A stretch of DNA of 33,190 bases from Neobacillus niacini (GTDB taxonomy: Bacteria > Bacillota > Bacilli > Bacillales > Cytobacillaceae), in contig NZ_JAMBOX010000029.1 of assembly GCF_023715785.1 (NCBI RefSeq), positions 1 to 33,190 of the forward strand, in the 5' to 3' direction. Position numbers and translations under genes: made by a program. Positions 7,496 through 15,305 of the stretch are shown one piece after another. The stretch's first letter is position 1. Each line of letters begins with the position of its first letter. Under the pieces are notes generated by a model, which did not search any database, had not been told where the DNA came from, and was given only the letters and a program-made list of their open reading frames with translations.

Positions 7496-8173
7496 CTATT
7501 TCTTTTCCGCACCTTTTTGTTTTAGTAAAATAGCTGACACCCCGCTGTCCTGCAGCTCTTGCCCGTATAGCTTAATCAATTCGATGGTGCGGATAAATTC
7601 AACCGGGTCGGTGACCGTTGCGCTTGCCTTTACTTTGACGTCATGGCCGAGCAGATCTTCCACGACCTTCGGGAAACTAAGCGATCGGTTCAGCTCGACG
7701 ACTACGGCTTTCTCCACGAGGACATTTTTATAGGAAACAGTGCCCTTGACATAATCAGGAATCGTGACGCCTGTGAATTTGGCGAGTTTTTCTCCAACAA
7801 GCCCACTGCCGCTTCCACCTACACTGATGCTGCCTGAATCCCCGCCTGACAGCCCGATTAACGAACCGAGCATCCGGTCATCGGTCAGCCGCCAATACAA
7901 GCCATCGCTTTCCCCCGGCGCCTTCAATTCGAACGTGACGGGATCGGTTTTGCTATTGGTCCAGGCGTAGGCAATTCGGTTGGCCGCCTTATTGGCGTAG
8001 GTATACAATTGCGCATGCTCATAAATATAAATACTTAAATATAAAAACATGATGATCGTGATAAAAATGATTGGAAAGACTAGGGAAGCCTCAATGATAA
8101 AACTTCCCTTTTCATTTTTTAAGAAAGCGGCACGCATCTTATCCCACATTCTTTCTTTCTCGTAATCTCCCAC
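7496..8173 (-). CDS. TadE-family pseudopilin (first copy)
   Basis: The 225-residue protein has a short charged leader and then FLKNEKGSFIIEASLVFPII. The glycine is followed by SFIIE with Glu at +5 and a hydrophobic helix to about residue 50, the cleavage motif of TadE-like minor pilins. The extracytoplasmic part is Gly/Ser-rich near residues 95-115. The start is uncertain. GTG at 8173, 2 nt after the stop of the pilin gene, fits translational coupling but has no clear ribosome site. ATG at 8149 or 8137 would give more usual leader lengths. It sits between the Flp1-like pilin and the TadG-like gene, the expected tad order. Confidence 0.86.
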   Translation of the reverse strand: MGDYEKERMWDKMRAAFLKNEKGSFIIEASLVFPIIFITIIMFLYLSIYIYEHAQLYTYANKAANRIAYAWTNSKTDPVTFELKAPGESDGLYWRLTDDRMLGSLIGLSGGDSGSISVGGSGSGLVGEKLAKFTGVTIPDYVKGTVSYKNVLVEKAVVVELNRSLSFPKVVEDLLGHDVKVKASATVTDPVEFIRTIELIKLYGQELQDSGVSAILLKQKGAEKK

Positions 8174-8175
8174 GA

Positions 8176-8361
8176 TTACTTAATCAGGTCGTCGACTTTC
8201 TTTCCGTTGGCATCGAAAATTTTGTTAACCATTGCGGTGATTTCATTTTTAAAAATCAGCGCAAGCGCAATGAGGACCGCCAAAATCAGCAGAATCTCGA
8301 CTGTACCAATCCCTTCTTCGTCATTCCAAAAATTTTGCATCAACTCTTGAGTCGCTCCCAT
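8176..8361 (-). CDS. flp: Flp1-like type IVb pilin (major pilin candidate)
   Basis: This 61-residue protein has a 17-residue charged leader (ending NDEEG), then IGTVEILLILAVLIALALIF and a short polar tail (DANGKKVDDLIK). The glycine at 17 followed by Glu at +5 (E22) is the prepilin-peptidase signature. The small size and C-terminal tail match the Flp1-like family of Firmicutes. It should be processed by the A24 peptidase encoded downstream in the same operon and polymerised by the TadA-TadB-TadC machine. A GGAGG lies 12 nt before the ATG, with a closer AAAGGG. It is the only small pilin in the cluster. Confidence 0.9.
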   Translation of the reverse strand: MGATQELMQNFWNDEEGIGTVEILLILAVLIALALIFKNEITAMVNKIFDANGKKVDDLIK

Positions 8362-8437
8362 ACCCTTTCAACCTCCAAAAAAAAATGTATTTATGATTGT
8401 TAACTTGCCTTCCCTTGAGTGGAACGACAAAAATTAA

Positions 8438-9301
8438 CTACATTAAAGCCATAGCCGGATATCCAATCATAACCAGTATGACAATAAAAATAATGACCAT
8501 TGGGAACACCAGCTTCGTGGAAGCCTGCTCTCCGCGGATTTTTGCGACCGCTTTTCGCTTTTCCCACAGCTCGCGCGACAGGCCGCGGAGTGCAATGACG
8601 AGTTCACTGCCGCGGTTGTAATTGAGCAGAAGCGTCGAGGCGAACACCGACACCTCTTGAATTCGGCAGCGTTTGTTGAACTGCTCAATGGCTGCGGCGA
8701 AATTGCCGTTGTTGTTGATTTCTGCGACAACCTGCTTCAGCTCTCGATATAAGTAATTTTTCTCCGCATCCTTCTTCTGGCTGACGGCGCGGACGATTGC
8801 TTTTTCAACATTCATCCCGGCATTTACCAGCAGCACCAGCTTGTTGACGAACTCGGGAAGTTCCAAAATGATGTCCTCCTGCCGCTCCTTGACCCGGTCG
8901 GTCAGTTTCTGCGTCAGCACGATTGGAATGAGCACGGCAAAAACGACGCCAAAAATCACCATCCCAAGGTTGCCATCGGCGGCAACTCCGAAAACCGCGC
9001 TGAACAGCACAATTACGAGAAACATCGAGATACACTCGGCCAGATGCATTTTCGTAAATTCGGTGCCGCGCCGCTCGTCATACAGTTGGCGGATTTTCAG
9101 CTGAATGTCGCTCAACACATTGGGAAACCGGTGCATCAGCTTGAGTCGGTCGATCAGCAGCAGCGACATCGACGCCAGTGCCGTCAGCTTGAAATCAGCT
9201 TTGTATTCCTGAACAAACTCGCGATAACGCCTAAAACTTACTAAATAGAGAATGAGCAAAACCACGACAATCACGGCGAGATAAATATAGTATCCAAGCA
9301 T
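8438..9301 (-). CDS. tadC: TadC-like inner-membrane platform protein
   Basis: The 287-residue protein belongs to the type II secretion GspF superfamily. It has an N-terminal helix, a cytoplasmic stretch, two central helices (about residues 90-130), a GspF helical domain containing ERQEDIILELPEFVNKLVLL and NAGMNVEKAIVRAV, and a C-terminal helix (VFPMVIIFIVILVMIGYPAM). With TadB it forms the membrane platform on which the TadA ATPase works. It follows tadB by only 4 nt, so the two are translationally linked. The pilin gene follows after 76 nt. Confidence 0.92.
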   Translation of the reverse strand: MLGYYIYLAVIVVVLLILYLVSFRRYREFVQEYKADFKLTALASMSLLLIDRLKLMHRFPNVLSDIQLKIRQLYDERRGTEFTKMHLAECISMFLVIVLFSAVFGVAADGNLGMVIFGVVFAVLIPIVLTQKLTDRVKERQEDIILELPEFVNKLVLLVNAGMNVEKAIVRAVSQKKDAEKNYLYRELKQVVAEINNNGNFAAAIEQFNKRCRIQEVSVFASTLLLNYNRGSELVIALRGLSRELWEKRKAVAKIRGEQASTKLVFPMVIIFIVILVMIGYPAMALM

Positions 9302-9305
9302 CGGC

Positions 9306-10196
9306 TCACACCTTTATGTCCATGATTTTCTTAATGACCCAAAACACAAAACACAACATCGCCATACAAAGCGTCATGATCACCGGCCCTGCCCCCGGAA
9401 ACGCAAATAGCGGCTCCATATAGCCATCCGAGGCGTAGGTCATAAAGGCAATAATCATGAGCGGGGCTACCATCAAAATGTTCGATTCCATTCGTTTTCC
9501 AGCCACGAGTACCTGAATCTCCTGCTGGATTTCCAGCTTCTCGGTGATAATCATCGACGTCCGGCTGATGATTTCCACCAAGTCTCCACCAGTGTTCGTG
9601 GCGGCGGTAAATACATCGGAGAAGCTCTGGATATCGTCAATGTCAGCTCGGTCACTGAACTCCCGGATGACCTTCTCAATCGGGTCGCCATTGGCAATCC
9701 TCCGGTTAATCAAATCGAGCTCGCGGATGATGTATGTATTCGGGTCAGGATAAAGAAGCTCAAGGTCGGCCTTAACCGCCTTTAACGCCTTTTCAACCGA
9801 ACTCCCTGCCGACAGCGATGACGACAAGGAAAACAACATGTTCTTAAACTGCAGTGTCAAATCACGCTTCCGTTTGTCGCGGAGCTGCACCCTTCTAATT
9901 TTTGGAAAAACAAACCCCAGTAACGCAAGAATCAAGGCAACGATGAGATTTTTGTAAAATAAAAAGCCAACTAGGAAAAAGAACCCGGCACCCATCAATA
10001 GGGCGGCCGCATATTCTTGCTTTGTTAGTTTGTAGTCGGCATAGTGAATCAGCTCGGTATTGCGTACTTTGGCCCGCTGATATTCAACAAACTCGGGATC
10101 CTGCATATCCTTCGGAGAGGCCTTCCGCTGGTCATAGATAAAAAACCCGAGCAACGTCAGCAGCACCATCACCACGGCCGCAATCATAATTTCCAT
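9306..10196 (-). CDS. tadB: TadB-like inner-membrane platform protein
   Basis: The 296-residue GspF-superfamily membrane protein has an N-terminal helix (AAVVMVLLTLLGFFIY), paired helices around residues 65-100, a GspF domain with SLSSSLSAGSSVEKALKAVK and FSDVFTAATNTGGDLVEII, and two C-terminal helices. AAAGGAGG precedes the ATG at 10196. It sits directly between the ATPase gene and tadC, the canonical tadABC order. TadB and TadC are thought to convert ATPase motion into pilin extraction from the membrane. Confidence 0.92.
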   Translation of the reverse strand: MEIMIAAVVMVLLTLLGFFIYDQRKASPKDMQDPEFVEYQRAKVRNTELIHYADYKLTKQEYAAALLMGAGFFFLVGFLFYKNLIVALILALLGFVFPKIRRVQLRDKRKRDLTLQFKNMLFSLSSSLSAGSSVEKALKAVKADLELLYPDPNTYIIRELDLINRRIANGDPIEKVIREFSDRADIDDIQSFSDVFTAATNTGGDLVEIISRTSMIITEKLEIQQEIQVLVAGKRMESNILMVAPLMIIAFMTYASDGYMEPLFAFPGAGPVIMTLCMAMLCFVFWVIKKIMDIKV

Positions 10197-10228
10197 TATG
10201 CTGTCCTCCTTTTAGAACTACAGGTTTT

Positions 10229-11479
10229 TTATTCATACTTCAGAGAGTTGGGGCGGATGCCGGCAGACCGAAGTTTGAGCTCGTTATGAAGCTTGTTCCC
10301 GGTATGGACAAGCCTTCCGACAATCCTCCCGTTCACCTCGTCGTATTCTTCGAATTGGTACAGCGGATTGAGCTGGATCTCGCCGTCGGTGACGCCGAGC
10401 ACCTCGCTGATCCCCAGCACTTTCCGTGACTTGTCACGGAGCCGGCCCAAATGCACCATAATATCGATTGCCGAGCTGATCTGATAGCGGATGACCGGCA
10501 CCGGCAGACTTGCGCCGCTTAGTACCATCGTCTCAAGTCGGCTTATCATATCGGCAATCGAGTTGGCGTGGCCGGTCGACAGCGAGCCGTCATGTCCGGT
10601 ATTCATGGCCTGCAGCATGTCGAGCGCCTCCGGGCCGCGCACCTCTCCGACGACAATCCGGTCGGGCCGCATCCGCAGCGAGGTTTTAATTAAATCACGA
10701 ATCGTAATTTCGCCTTTGCCCTCTGTATTGGAATTACGTGTTTCCATGCTGACTAGGTTGGGAACGTTCTTGATTTGCAGCTCCGCCGAATCCTCAATCG
10801 TGATGATTCGCTCATCCTTCGGGATAAAATTCGACAGCACATTGAGGAAAGTTGTTTTACCGGAGCCTGTTCCCCCGCCAATAAAAATATTGTATTTGGC
10901 AATGACCAGTTGCTGGAGGAAATCCGCTACTTCCTTGGAAATGGCACCCCACTTAATCAAGTCCTCAATCATCAGCGGCCGTTCCGGGAACTTCCGGATC
11001 GTCATCGTTGGCCCCTTCAGGGAAATCGGCGGCAGGACAACATTCACCCGCGAGCCATCAAGCAGGCGGGCATCGACAATCGGCGTGCTTTCATTGACAA
11101 CGCGGTTCACCTTGCCGACAATCCGCTTGATAATCTGATCGAGTTTTTCCTCACTTTCAAATCGGACTGGCACTTGGGAAATCTGCCCCTCCTGCTCGAT
11201 GAAAATCTCCTCATGGCTATTAATCATAATTTCGGTAATCGCCGGATTGTCCAGTAATGGCTGCAGTACATCGAGCCCTCTTAGCGTTGCATAAATTCGC
11301 TTAATCAGCCATTGCTTTTGGCTCGCTGTTAAGTAGTGCTCCTTCGAATAGAACAGCACATGCTTTTCCACTAGATCGTAGACTTTTTCGTCGCCGTCTT
11401 CGCCATCAAAGGAAGGTGAGGCGGTAACAATATCATGCACCCTGGACCGCAGCTCCTCGACTATCTGTTCGTCAACCAA
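10229..11479 (-). CDS. tadA: TadA/CpaF-family pilus assembly ATPase
   Basis: About 416 residues, a VirB11/GspE-type secretion ATPase of the CpaF family. The N-terminal ~100 residues are helical. The ATPase core has a Walker A GGTGSGKTT near residues 202-210, the Asp box around IITIEDSAEL, a Walker B-like RIVVGEVRGPEALDML and the His box TGHDGSLSTGHANS. The start is a judgement: TTG at 11479 has GAGG 8 nt upstream and overlaps the stop of the tadZ gene by 8 nt. GTG at 11488 is an alternative. The frame extends further upstream but has no ribosome site there. It powers pilin polymerisation at the cytoplasmic face. Confidence 0.94.
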   Translation of the reverse strand: MVDEQIVEELRSRVHDIVTASPSFDGEDGDEKVYDLVEKHVLFYSKEHYLTASQKQWLIKRIYATLRGLDVLQPLLDNPAITEIMINSHEEIFIEQEGQISQVPVRFESEEKLDQIIKRIVGKVNRVVNESTPIVDARLLDGSRVNVVLPPISLKGPTMTIRKFPERPLMIEDLIKWGAISKEVADFLQQLVIAKYNIFIGGGTGSGKTTFLNVLSNFIPKDERIITIEDSAELQIKNVPNLVSMETRNSNTEGKGEITIRDLIKTSLRMRPDRIVVGEVRGPEALDMLQAMNTGHDGSLSTGHANSIADMISRLETMVLSGASLPVPVIRYQISSAIDIMVHLGRLRDKSRKVLGISEVLGVTDGEIQLNPLYQFEEYDEVNGRIVGRLVHTGNKLHNELKLRSAGIRPNSLKYE

Positions 11480-12581
11480 TTTCAACACCTCGGTTATGCT
11501 CCAGCAGCAATTGATACAGCTTCCTGATTTGATCATTGAAGAACGAGTGGGTCGTCAGTAATTGTGAATTCCCGACGGCCTTCCACTCCGAGACGTATGG
11601 CAGCGCGAACGAGGTATCCAGACCGAATTCGTGGAGTTCAGCCGGAATCTGCCTTTCACCCAAAAACTTGTTCAGCACAAAGGCAATCTTGTGCTCCAAA
11701 TCATCATCCTTAAGAATTCGCTTATAGCCCTCAAGCGCCATCTTCGTTTTATAAAAGCTTTGAATATCGACAACAAGCGGCCACAGGGTCAGATGGCTCA
11801 TTCTCAGCGAAGCCAGCACCCGCTCATCGAGAGAAGAATCCAGGTCGATGATAATATAGTCGTACACATCCCTCTGTACCAGCGCGCTAATGATCGCCTC
11901 GGTATCCTTGGCGGCCAAATCAATCATCTCTTCAGGAATGCTTTTTATATTGAAGTAATCCACATTGCGGTCGCGACGGGTCAAGGTTTCCATTTTATAA
12001 GCAAGCTCTTCCGGCCGTGCTTTGGAGTAATAAAACACCTCGGAAGAGTCTGCCACCTCCTCCGTCTTGAAAAACAGCGGCATCGAACTGATCAGTTCCA
12101 GATTTAGATAAAAGACACGCTGTCCCTCACTGGCGATCAACCGGGCCAAATTCACGGCTAAGATTGTTTTTCCAGATCCGCCAATCGGTGAATATACAGA
12201 CACTACCTTCGTGCTGCCACCCGCACTCCGTATCGGCTTGACAAGTTGATGTTGCTGATAATAAATTTCCAGCGCCTTTGAGAATAAGGAGGTCAAAGAT
12301 TGATATTTTAATAGACTTTCCTTGCTGAGCACCTGCTCCTTCGGCGTTTCAGCCAGAACAATCACCGTTTCAACAGAGACCGTGTTCTCCGGCATCAACT
12401 CCGCGGTCGTCAACAATAGATTCGTCTGCGTCGTCCCCTTAAGATACGCCTCCAAATCTGCCTGATTGCTAAAATACTTCACAGCCAATTGACTGCTTAA
12501 CTCCGATGTCCGAATAAAATTCGACACGGAGGTTATATAGCCCAAATCCGAATCGGCCAAAATAACCGTCACTCTACTCAT
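11472..12581 (-). CDS. tadZ: TadZ/CpaE-like MinD-family ATPase
   Basis: This 369-residue protein has an N-terminal receiver-like domain (TVILADSDLGYI..., about 1-110) and a MinD/ParA-type P-loop domain starting near residue 125. The P-loop is SPIGGSGKT (131-139). It keeps GKT but lacks the signature lysine of canonical MinD (KGGxGKT), as many TadZ/CpaE proteins do. An IIIDLDSS motif marks the switch/Walker B region. TadZ proteins place the Tad machine at a cell pole or focus. AAAGGAGA precedes the ATG. It is the first large gene of the operon, preceded by a 32-codon membrane peptide. Confidence 0.9.
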   Translation of the reverse strand: MSRVTVILADSDLGYITSVSNFIRTSELSSQLAVKYFSNQADLEAYLKGTTQTNLLLTTAELMPENTVSVETVIVLAETPKEQVLSKESLLKYQSLTSLFSKALEIYYQQHQLVKPIRSAGGSTKVVSVYSPIGGSGKTILAVNLARLIASEGQRVFYLNLELISSMPLFFKTEEVADSSEVFYYSKARPEELAYKMETLTRRDRNVDYFNIKSIPEEMIDLAAKDTEAIISALVQRDVYDYIIIDLDSSLDERVLASLRMSHLTLWPLVVDIQSFYKTKMALEGYKRILKDDDLEHKIAFVLNKFLGERQIPAELHEFGLDTSFALPYVSEWKAVGNSQLLTTHSFFNDQIRKLYQLLLEHNRGVEIG

Positions 12582-12648
12582 ATCGATCTCCTTTCAGGCG
12601 AAGCGGGCCCCCGAGGATGGTTCCTGTATCCCCCGTGAACTCAACAAG

Positions 12649-12747
12649 TTACAAAACGTTAAAAATTTTTGCAACTCCCCCTACGATGAAAACAGCAGAA
12701 AGAACCCCCAACAGGATGGCGATTCGACGCGATGAACTCTTTTTCAC
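12649..12747 (-). CDS. 32-residue single-pass membrane peptide leading the tad operon
   Basis: On the minus strand a GTG at 12747 is preceded by GAGGG about 7 nt upstream. It opens a 32-codon frame ending TAA at 12649. The product has a basic head (KKSSSRR), one hydrophobic helix (IAILLGVLSAVFIVGGVA) and a short tail (KIFNVL). It is too short for normal ORF calling, but the ribosome site and the positive-inside topology make it a credible small membrane protein. It lies 67 nt upstream of tadZ in the same direction and is probably co-transcribed. It could be a minor membrane subunit or a leader peptide. No family is recognised. Confidence 0.62.
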   Translation of the reverse strand: MKKSSSRRIAILLGVLSAVFIVGGVAKIFNVL

Positions 12748-13244
12748 AGCAGTTCCCTCTTTTCCTCTTCCAAAATTATGTAACTACTAGATAATTACTC
12801 ATAATATTACAAAAATAATACAATACCCTTAATTCTTTTACAATAATCTGGAATAACTAGCTGGAATAGACACTAGGATAAAACTCCCCTTTCTTAAAAA
12901 GTATTCTGGTCATTATATGAAAATAGTTATAGTTCTAAAGTAATGGATCGGGTCGTTTTTAACAGAAAATTAACCAAAATTTTTAGAATATTTTAAAAAT
13001 CTAAAAGTTTATAGTAAAAATGTCCTAATTTTGGGTGATTTTGCAGAAAAATTCTTTTTAAGATATAGGTGCTAAAACGGTAAGATGCTTCCCTAGCTGC
13101 ACAATAGGAGTATAGACCTAATGATTTACACTAGGTTTACGAAATATTTAGAATACTGCCTTCTCAAGGCCCATTTAACAATGGTTACTTCCCTTTATTA
13201 TTTAAAATGGTTTAAACAAAAACATTGATAAGGAGCTGTTTCCG
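12748..13244. other. AT-rich intergenic region between tad operon and nucleotidase remnant
   Basis: About 500 bp of very AT-rich sequence with no credible gene. It must hold the promoter for the minus-strand tad operon and the original plus-strand promoter of the nucleotidase remnant. I could not pick a convincing -35/-10 pair for either. The stretch 13060-13130, with GTGC...GCAC pairing, could fold in RNA but matches no riboswitch consensus I know. Confidence 0.5.
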
Positions 13245-13740
13245 TTGAAAAAACCATTAGCGAAAGCATATAAGAGATTAGCAGCAACTACGATGGCACT
13301 ATCCGTCTTAGCCGCTCCCCTTTCGTATCAGACTTTGATGGCAGCCAAGCCCGATCAGACAGGAAAATGCCTTTTATGATCTGACAAAAATTGAAGGCAT
13401 CGATGCCATCATTTCCGGGCATAGCCATTCCACATTCCCAGGAAACTATGGAAATCTCCCAGGAGTAGACACGAAAAAAGGGACAATCAACGGGGTACCT
13501 GTTGTCATGGCCGGGAGGTGGGGAAGCCACCTTGGCGTGATTGATATGAAAATTGCGAAAGAACGAGGGAAATGGCTGGTTAAAGATTCGGAGTCAGAAT
13601 TACGGGCGATTTATGATCAAACAACAAAAACAAGCTTGGCGGAGCCTGACAACAAGGTAATGGCAGCTGTTAAAGAAGCACACGAAGAAACCCTTAACTA
13701 TGTACGCCAGCCGGTAGGAAAGCTCAATTATGAAGAAAAG
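13245..13740 (+). pseudogene. 2',3'-cyclic-nucleotide 2'-phosphodiesterase/nucleotidase remnant
   Basis: A TTG at 13245, with AAGGAG 9 nt upstream, opens a secretory signal peptide (KKPLAKAYKRLAATTMAL...), but the frame stops at 13379 after 44 codons. From about 13363, in the +1 frame, 126 codons encode a metallophosphatase fragment. It includes EGIDAIISGHSH, whose GHSH is the metal-binding GHxH motif, followed by VPVVMAGRWGSHLGVIDMKI. This pattern matches the surface-anchored CpdB/YfkN-type bifunctional enzymes. Most of the N-terminal metallophosphatase domain is deleted between the two pieces. Everything after LNYEEK, including the C-terminal 5'-nucleotidase domain, is missing. Coding sequence runs straight into a hairpin belonging to the convergent gene. 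It is a clear double-deletion relic. Confidence 0.85.
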
Positions 13741-13767
13741 CGCATTTCTTTCAAAGGAAATGCGCTT
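13738..13767 (-). terminator. terminator of the MocR-type gene
   Basis: AAGCGCATTTC (13738-13748) and GAAATGCGCTT (13757-13767) form a perfect 11-bp stem with an 8-nt loop. On the minus strand it is followed by TTCTTC. It lies 27 nt past the stop of the MocR-type gene and also marks the point where the nucleotidase remnant is cut off. Confidence 0.7.
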
Positions 13768-13793
13768 CTTTGTGGAAAACTTCGAACCTGCAT

Positions 13794-15194
13794 TTATTGC
13801 AGCGCTTCTTCCGTATCCAGCAAAAAATTCTTCAGTCTGCAAAGCCCCTCCTCTAACTCCTCGATGTCATTGGGAGATGTTAGTGAAATCCGAACAAATT
13901 GCGGGGCTTCATCTTTTTTGACTAAGAAACGATGTGAATGAAAAACATGGATTCCCCGGGTTAAAGCGATTTGCTCAAACTGGTTGAGCTGCCAAGCTTT
14001 ATTTAATGGCAGCCAGCGGAAAAAACTAATCGGGTTTTCGCTGGGGTGATGAAGTTGGAAATATTTCTGGTACACCCTGTTCCGCTCCTCTGAAATTTCC
14101 CGCTTCTTCTTAATGATTTGTTCAGCAGCCCCTGTATGAATCAACTCTGTGATTATTTCCGCATTTAAGGCAGATGTTTTGACGTTGAGATTGAAAATTC
14201 CATACGTGATTTTTTCCATAAACCGCTCGGCGTAAGCAATAAAGGCAACGCGAACACCGGAGCTGAGTGATTTGGCAACACTCAGGATATAAACAAACCG
14301 CTCTGGCACATAATGCGATATCGGGTAATAGCCATCCGGACCGAGGAAAGAGTATACATCATCCTCAATTAAGATAAGCTCGTGTTTATTGATGACCTCC
14401 GCAATTTCCTTTCTGCGATTCATGGTCATGGTAACCGCAGTCGGATTATTGCAGGAGGGATTCAAATAAATTCCCTGTAATGGAGTGTTTCTGCAGACGG
14501 CATCCAATCTATCGGGACTCATGCCTTGCTCATCCCCTTCGATCGGGATTAGTTGGATATTCATGATTTTGGCCAGGTCGACAAAATTAGGATACGTATA
14601 GAGATCGACCGCGATTTTATCTCCTGGATGAAATAAGGCCATTAGAATCAGCGAAAACGAATTTTGTCCTCCTGAAGTAATCGCAATATTTTCAATCGGT
14701 ACATCCATGTTAAAGCGCTGCATCCACTTTTTGGCGGCCATTCGGTGATAAGGCATGCCCAACGGGTGCCTGTAATCTAATAAACTCTCCAGATAATCCT
14801 TCGCGGCAATGCTTTTAATCGCTTGGGCGACATATGAGTTGGTATGGTCAAGCGGCTTGATGATTCCCATCTCGATATAATCCTTATTCTCATCACTATC
14901 GGCCATGAAAATAGCATTTTTCACATTGGGCGTAACAAAGGTTCCCCTTCCTGTAACGGCATAGATTAACCCTTTCACTTCGCATATTTTAAAGGCCCTC
15001 GTCACAGTGCTGAGGTTAATGTCCAGATAATCTGCCAGTTCCCGTTGCGGTGGAAGCTTCGTATTGGGTGCGAGAAAGCCATTAAGAATATCATATTCCA
15101 GCAAACTAGCAATCGACTTGTACAATGGAGAAACCAGCTGTTTCTTATCCGGCTTCCATGACATCGGATAATTTTCAAAAGAATTGACCGGCAT
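13794..15194 (-). CDS. MocR-type GntR/aminotransferase regulator, divergent from azlCD
   Basis: The 466-residue protein has an N-terminal GntR winged helix (about residues 20-90, with LPPQRELADYLDINLSTVTR) fused to a class I aminotransferase fold. The fold shows NPSCNNPT, LIEDDVY and the probable PLP lysine in SVAKSLSSGVRVAF (K308 from the chosen start). MocR/GabR proteins use PLP as an effector and usually control a neighbouring gene. The start at 15194 has GGTGG immediately upstream; the longer frame adds 10 residues across the operator. The gene is divergent from azlC, separated by about 110 bp with ATACAAT repeats, so control of azlCD and itself is likely. It could also retain aminotransferase activity. 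Confidence 0.9.
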   Translation of the reverse strand: MPVNSFENYPMSWKPDKKQLVSPLYKSIASLLEYDILNGFLAPNTKLPPQRELADYLDINLSTVTRAFKICEVKGLIYAVTGRGTFVTPNVKNAIFMADSDENKDYIEMGIIKPLDHTNSYVAQAIKSIAAKDYLESLLDYRHPLGMPYHRMAAKKWMQRFNMDVPIENIAITSGGQNSFSLILMALFHPGDKIAVDLYTYPNFVDLAKIMNIQLIPIEGDEQGMSPDRLDAVCRNTPLQGIYLNPSCNNPTAVTMTMNRRKEIAEVINKHELILIEDDVYSFLGPDGYYPISHYVPERFVYILSVAKSLSSGVRVAFIAYAERFMEKITYGIFNLNVKTSALNAEIITELIHTGAAEQIIKKKREISEERNRVYQKYFQLHHPSENPISFFRWLPLNKAWQLNQFEQIALTRGIHVFHSHRFLVKKDEAPQFVRISLTSPNDIEELEEGLCRLKNFLLDTEEALQ

Positions 15195-15212
15195 ATCCAC
15201 CCACCTCGAAAA

Positions 15213-15251
15213 ATTGTATTGCATACAATTATATCATTGAAGCCATACAAT
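15213..15251. promoter_or_regulatory. probable MocR operator
   Basis: ATTGTAT (15213-15219) and ATACAAT (15223-15229) form a perfect inverted repeat with a 3-nt spacer. A third ATACAAT follows at 15245-15251, in direct orientation 22 bp after the second, about two helical turns. Direct repeats at such spacing are typical of MocR/GabR binding. The site lies in the divergent regulator-azlC gap, 19 nt before the regulator's start. Confidence 0.65.
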
Positions 15252-15305
15252 GAGGATGGTAATGTTAATAACATACTAATTTTTCTGAAAAGTAGGTGAG
15301 GGAGA

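Noticed and set aside
12841..12900. 11-codon minus-strand frame after AAAGGGGAG
   Set aside because: Spacing to the GTG is too long and the peptide has no features.
13040..13240. Possible riboswitch before the nucleotidase remnant
   Set aside because: Only loose GTGC/GCAC pairing; no match to purine, c-di-GMP, c-di-AMP or other consensus I can recall.
13507..13941. 144-codon plus-strand frame
   Set aside because: It is the second half of the nucleotidase remnant read through the terminator into the antisense of the MocR-type gene.
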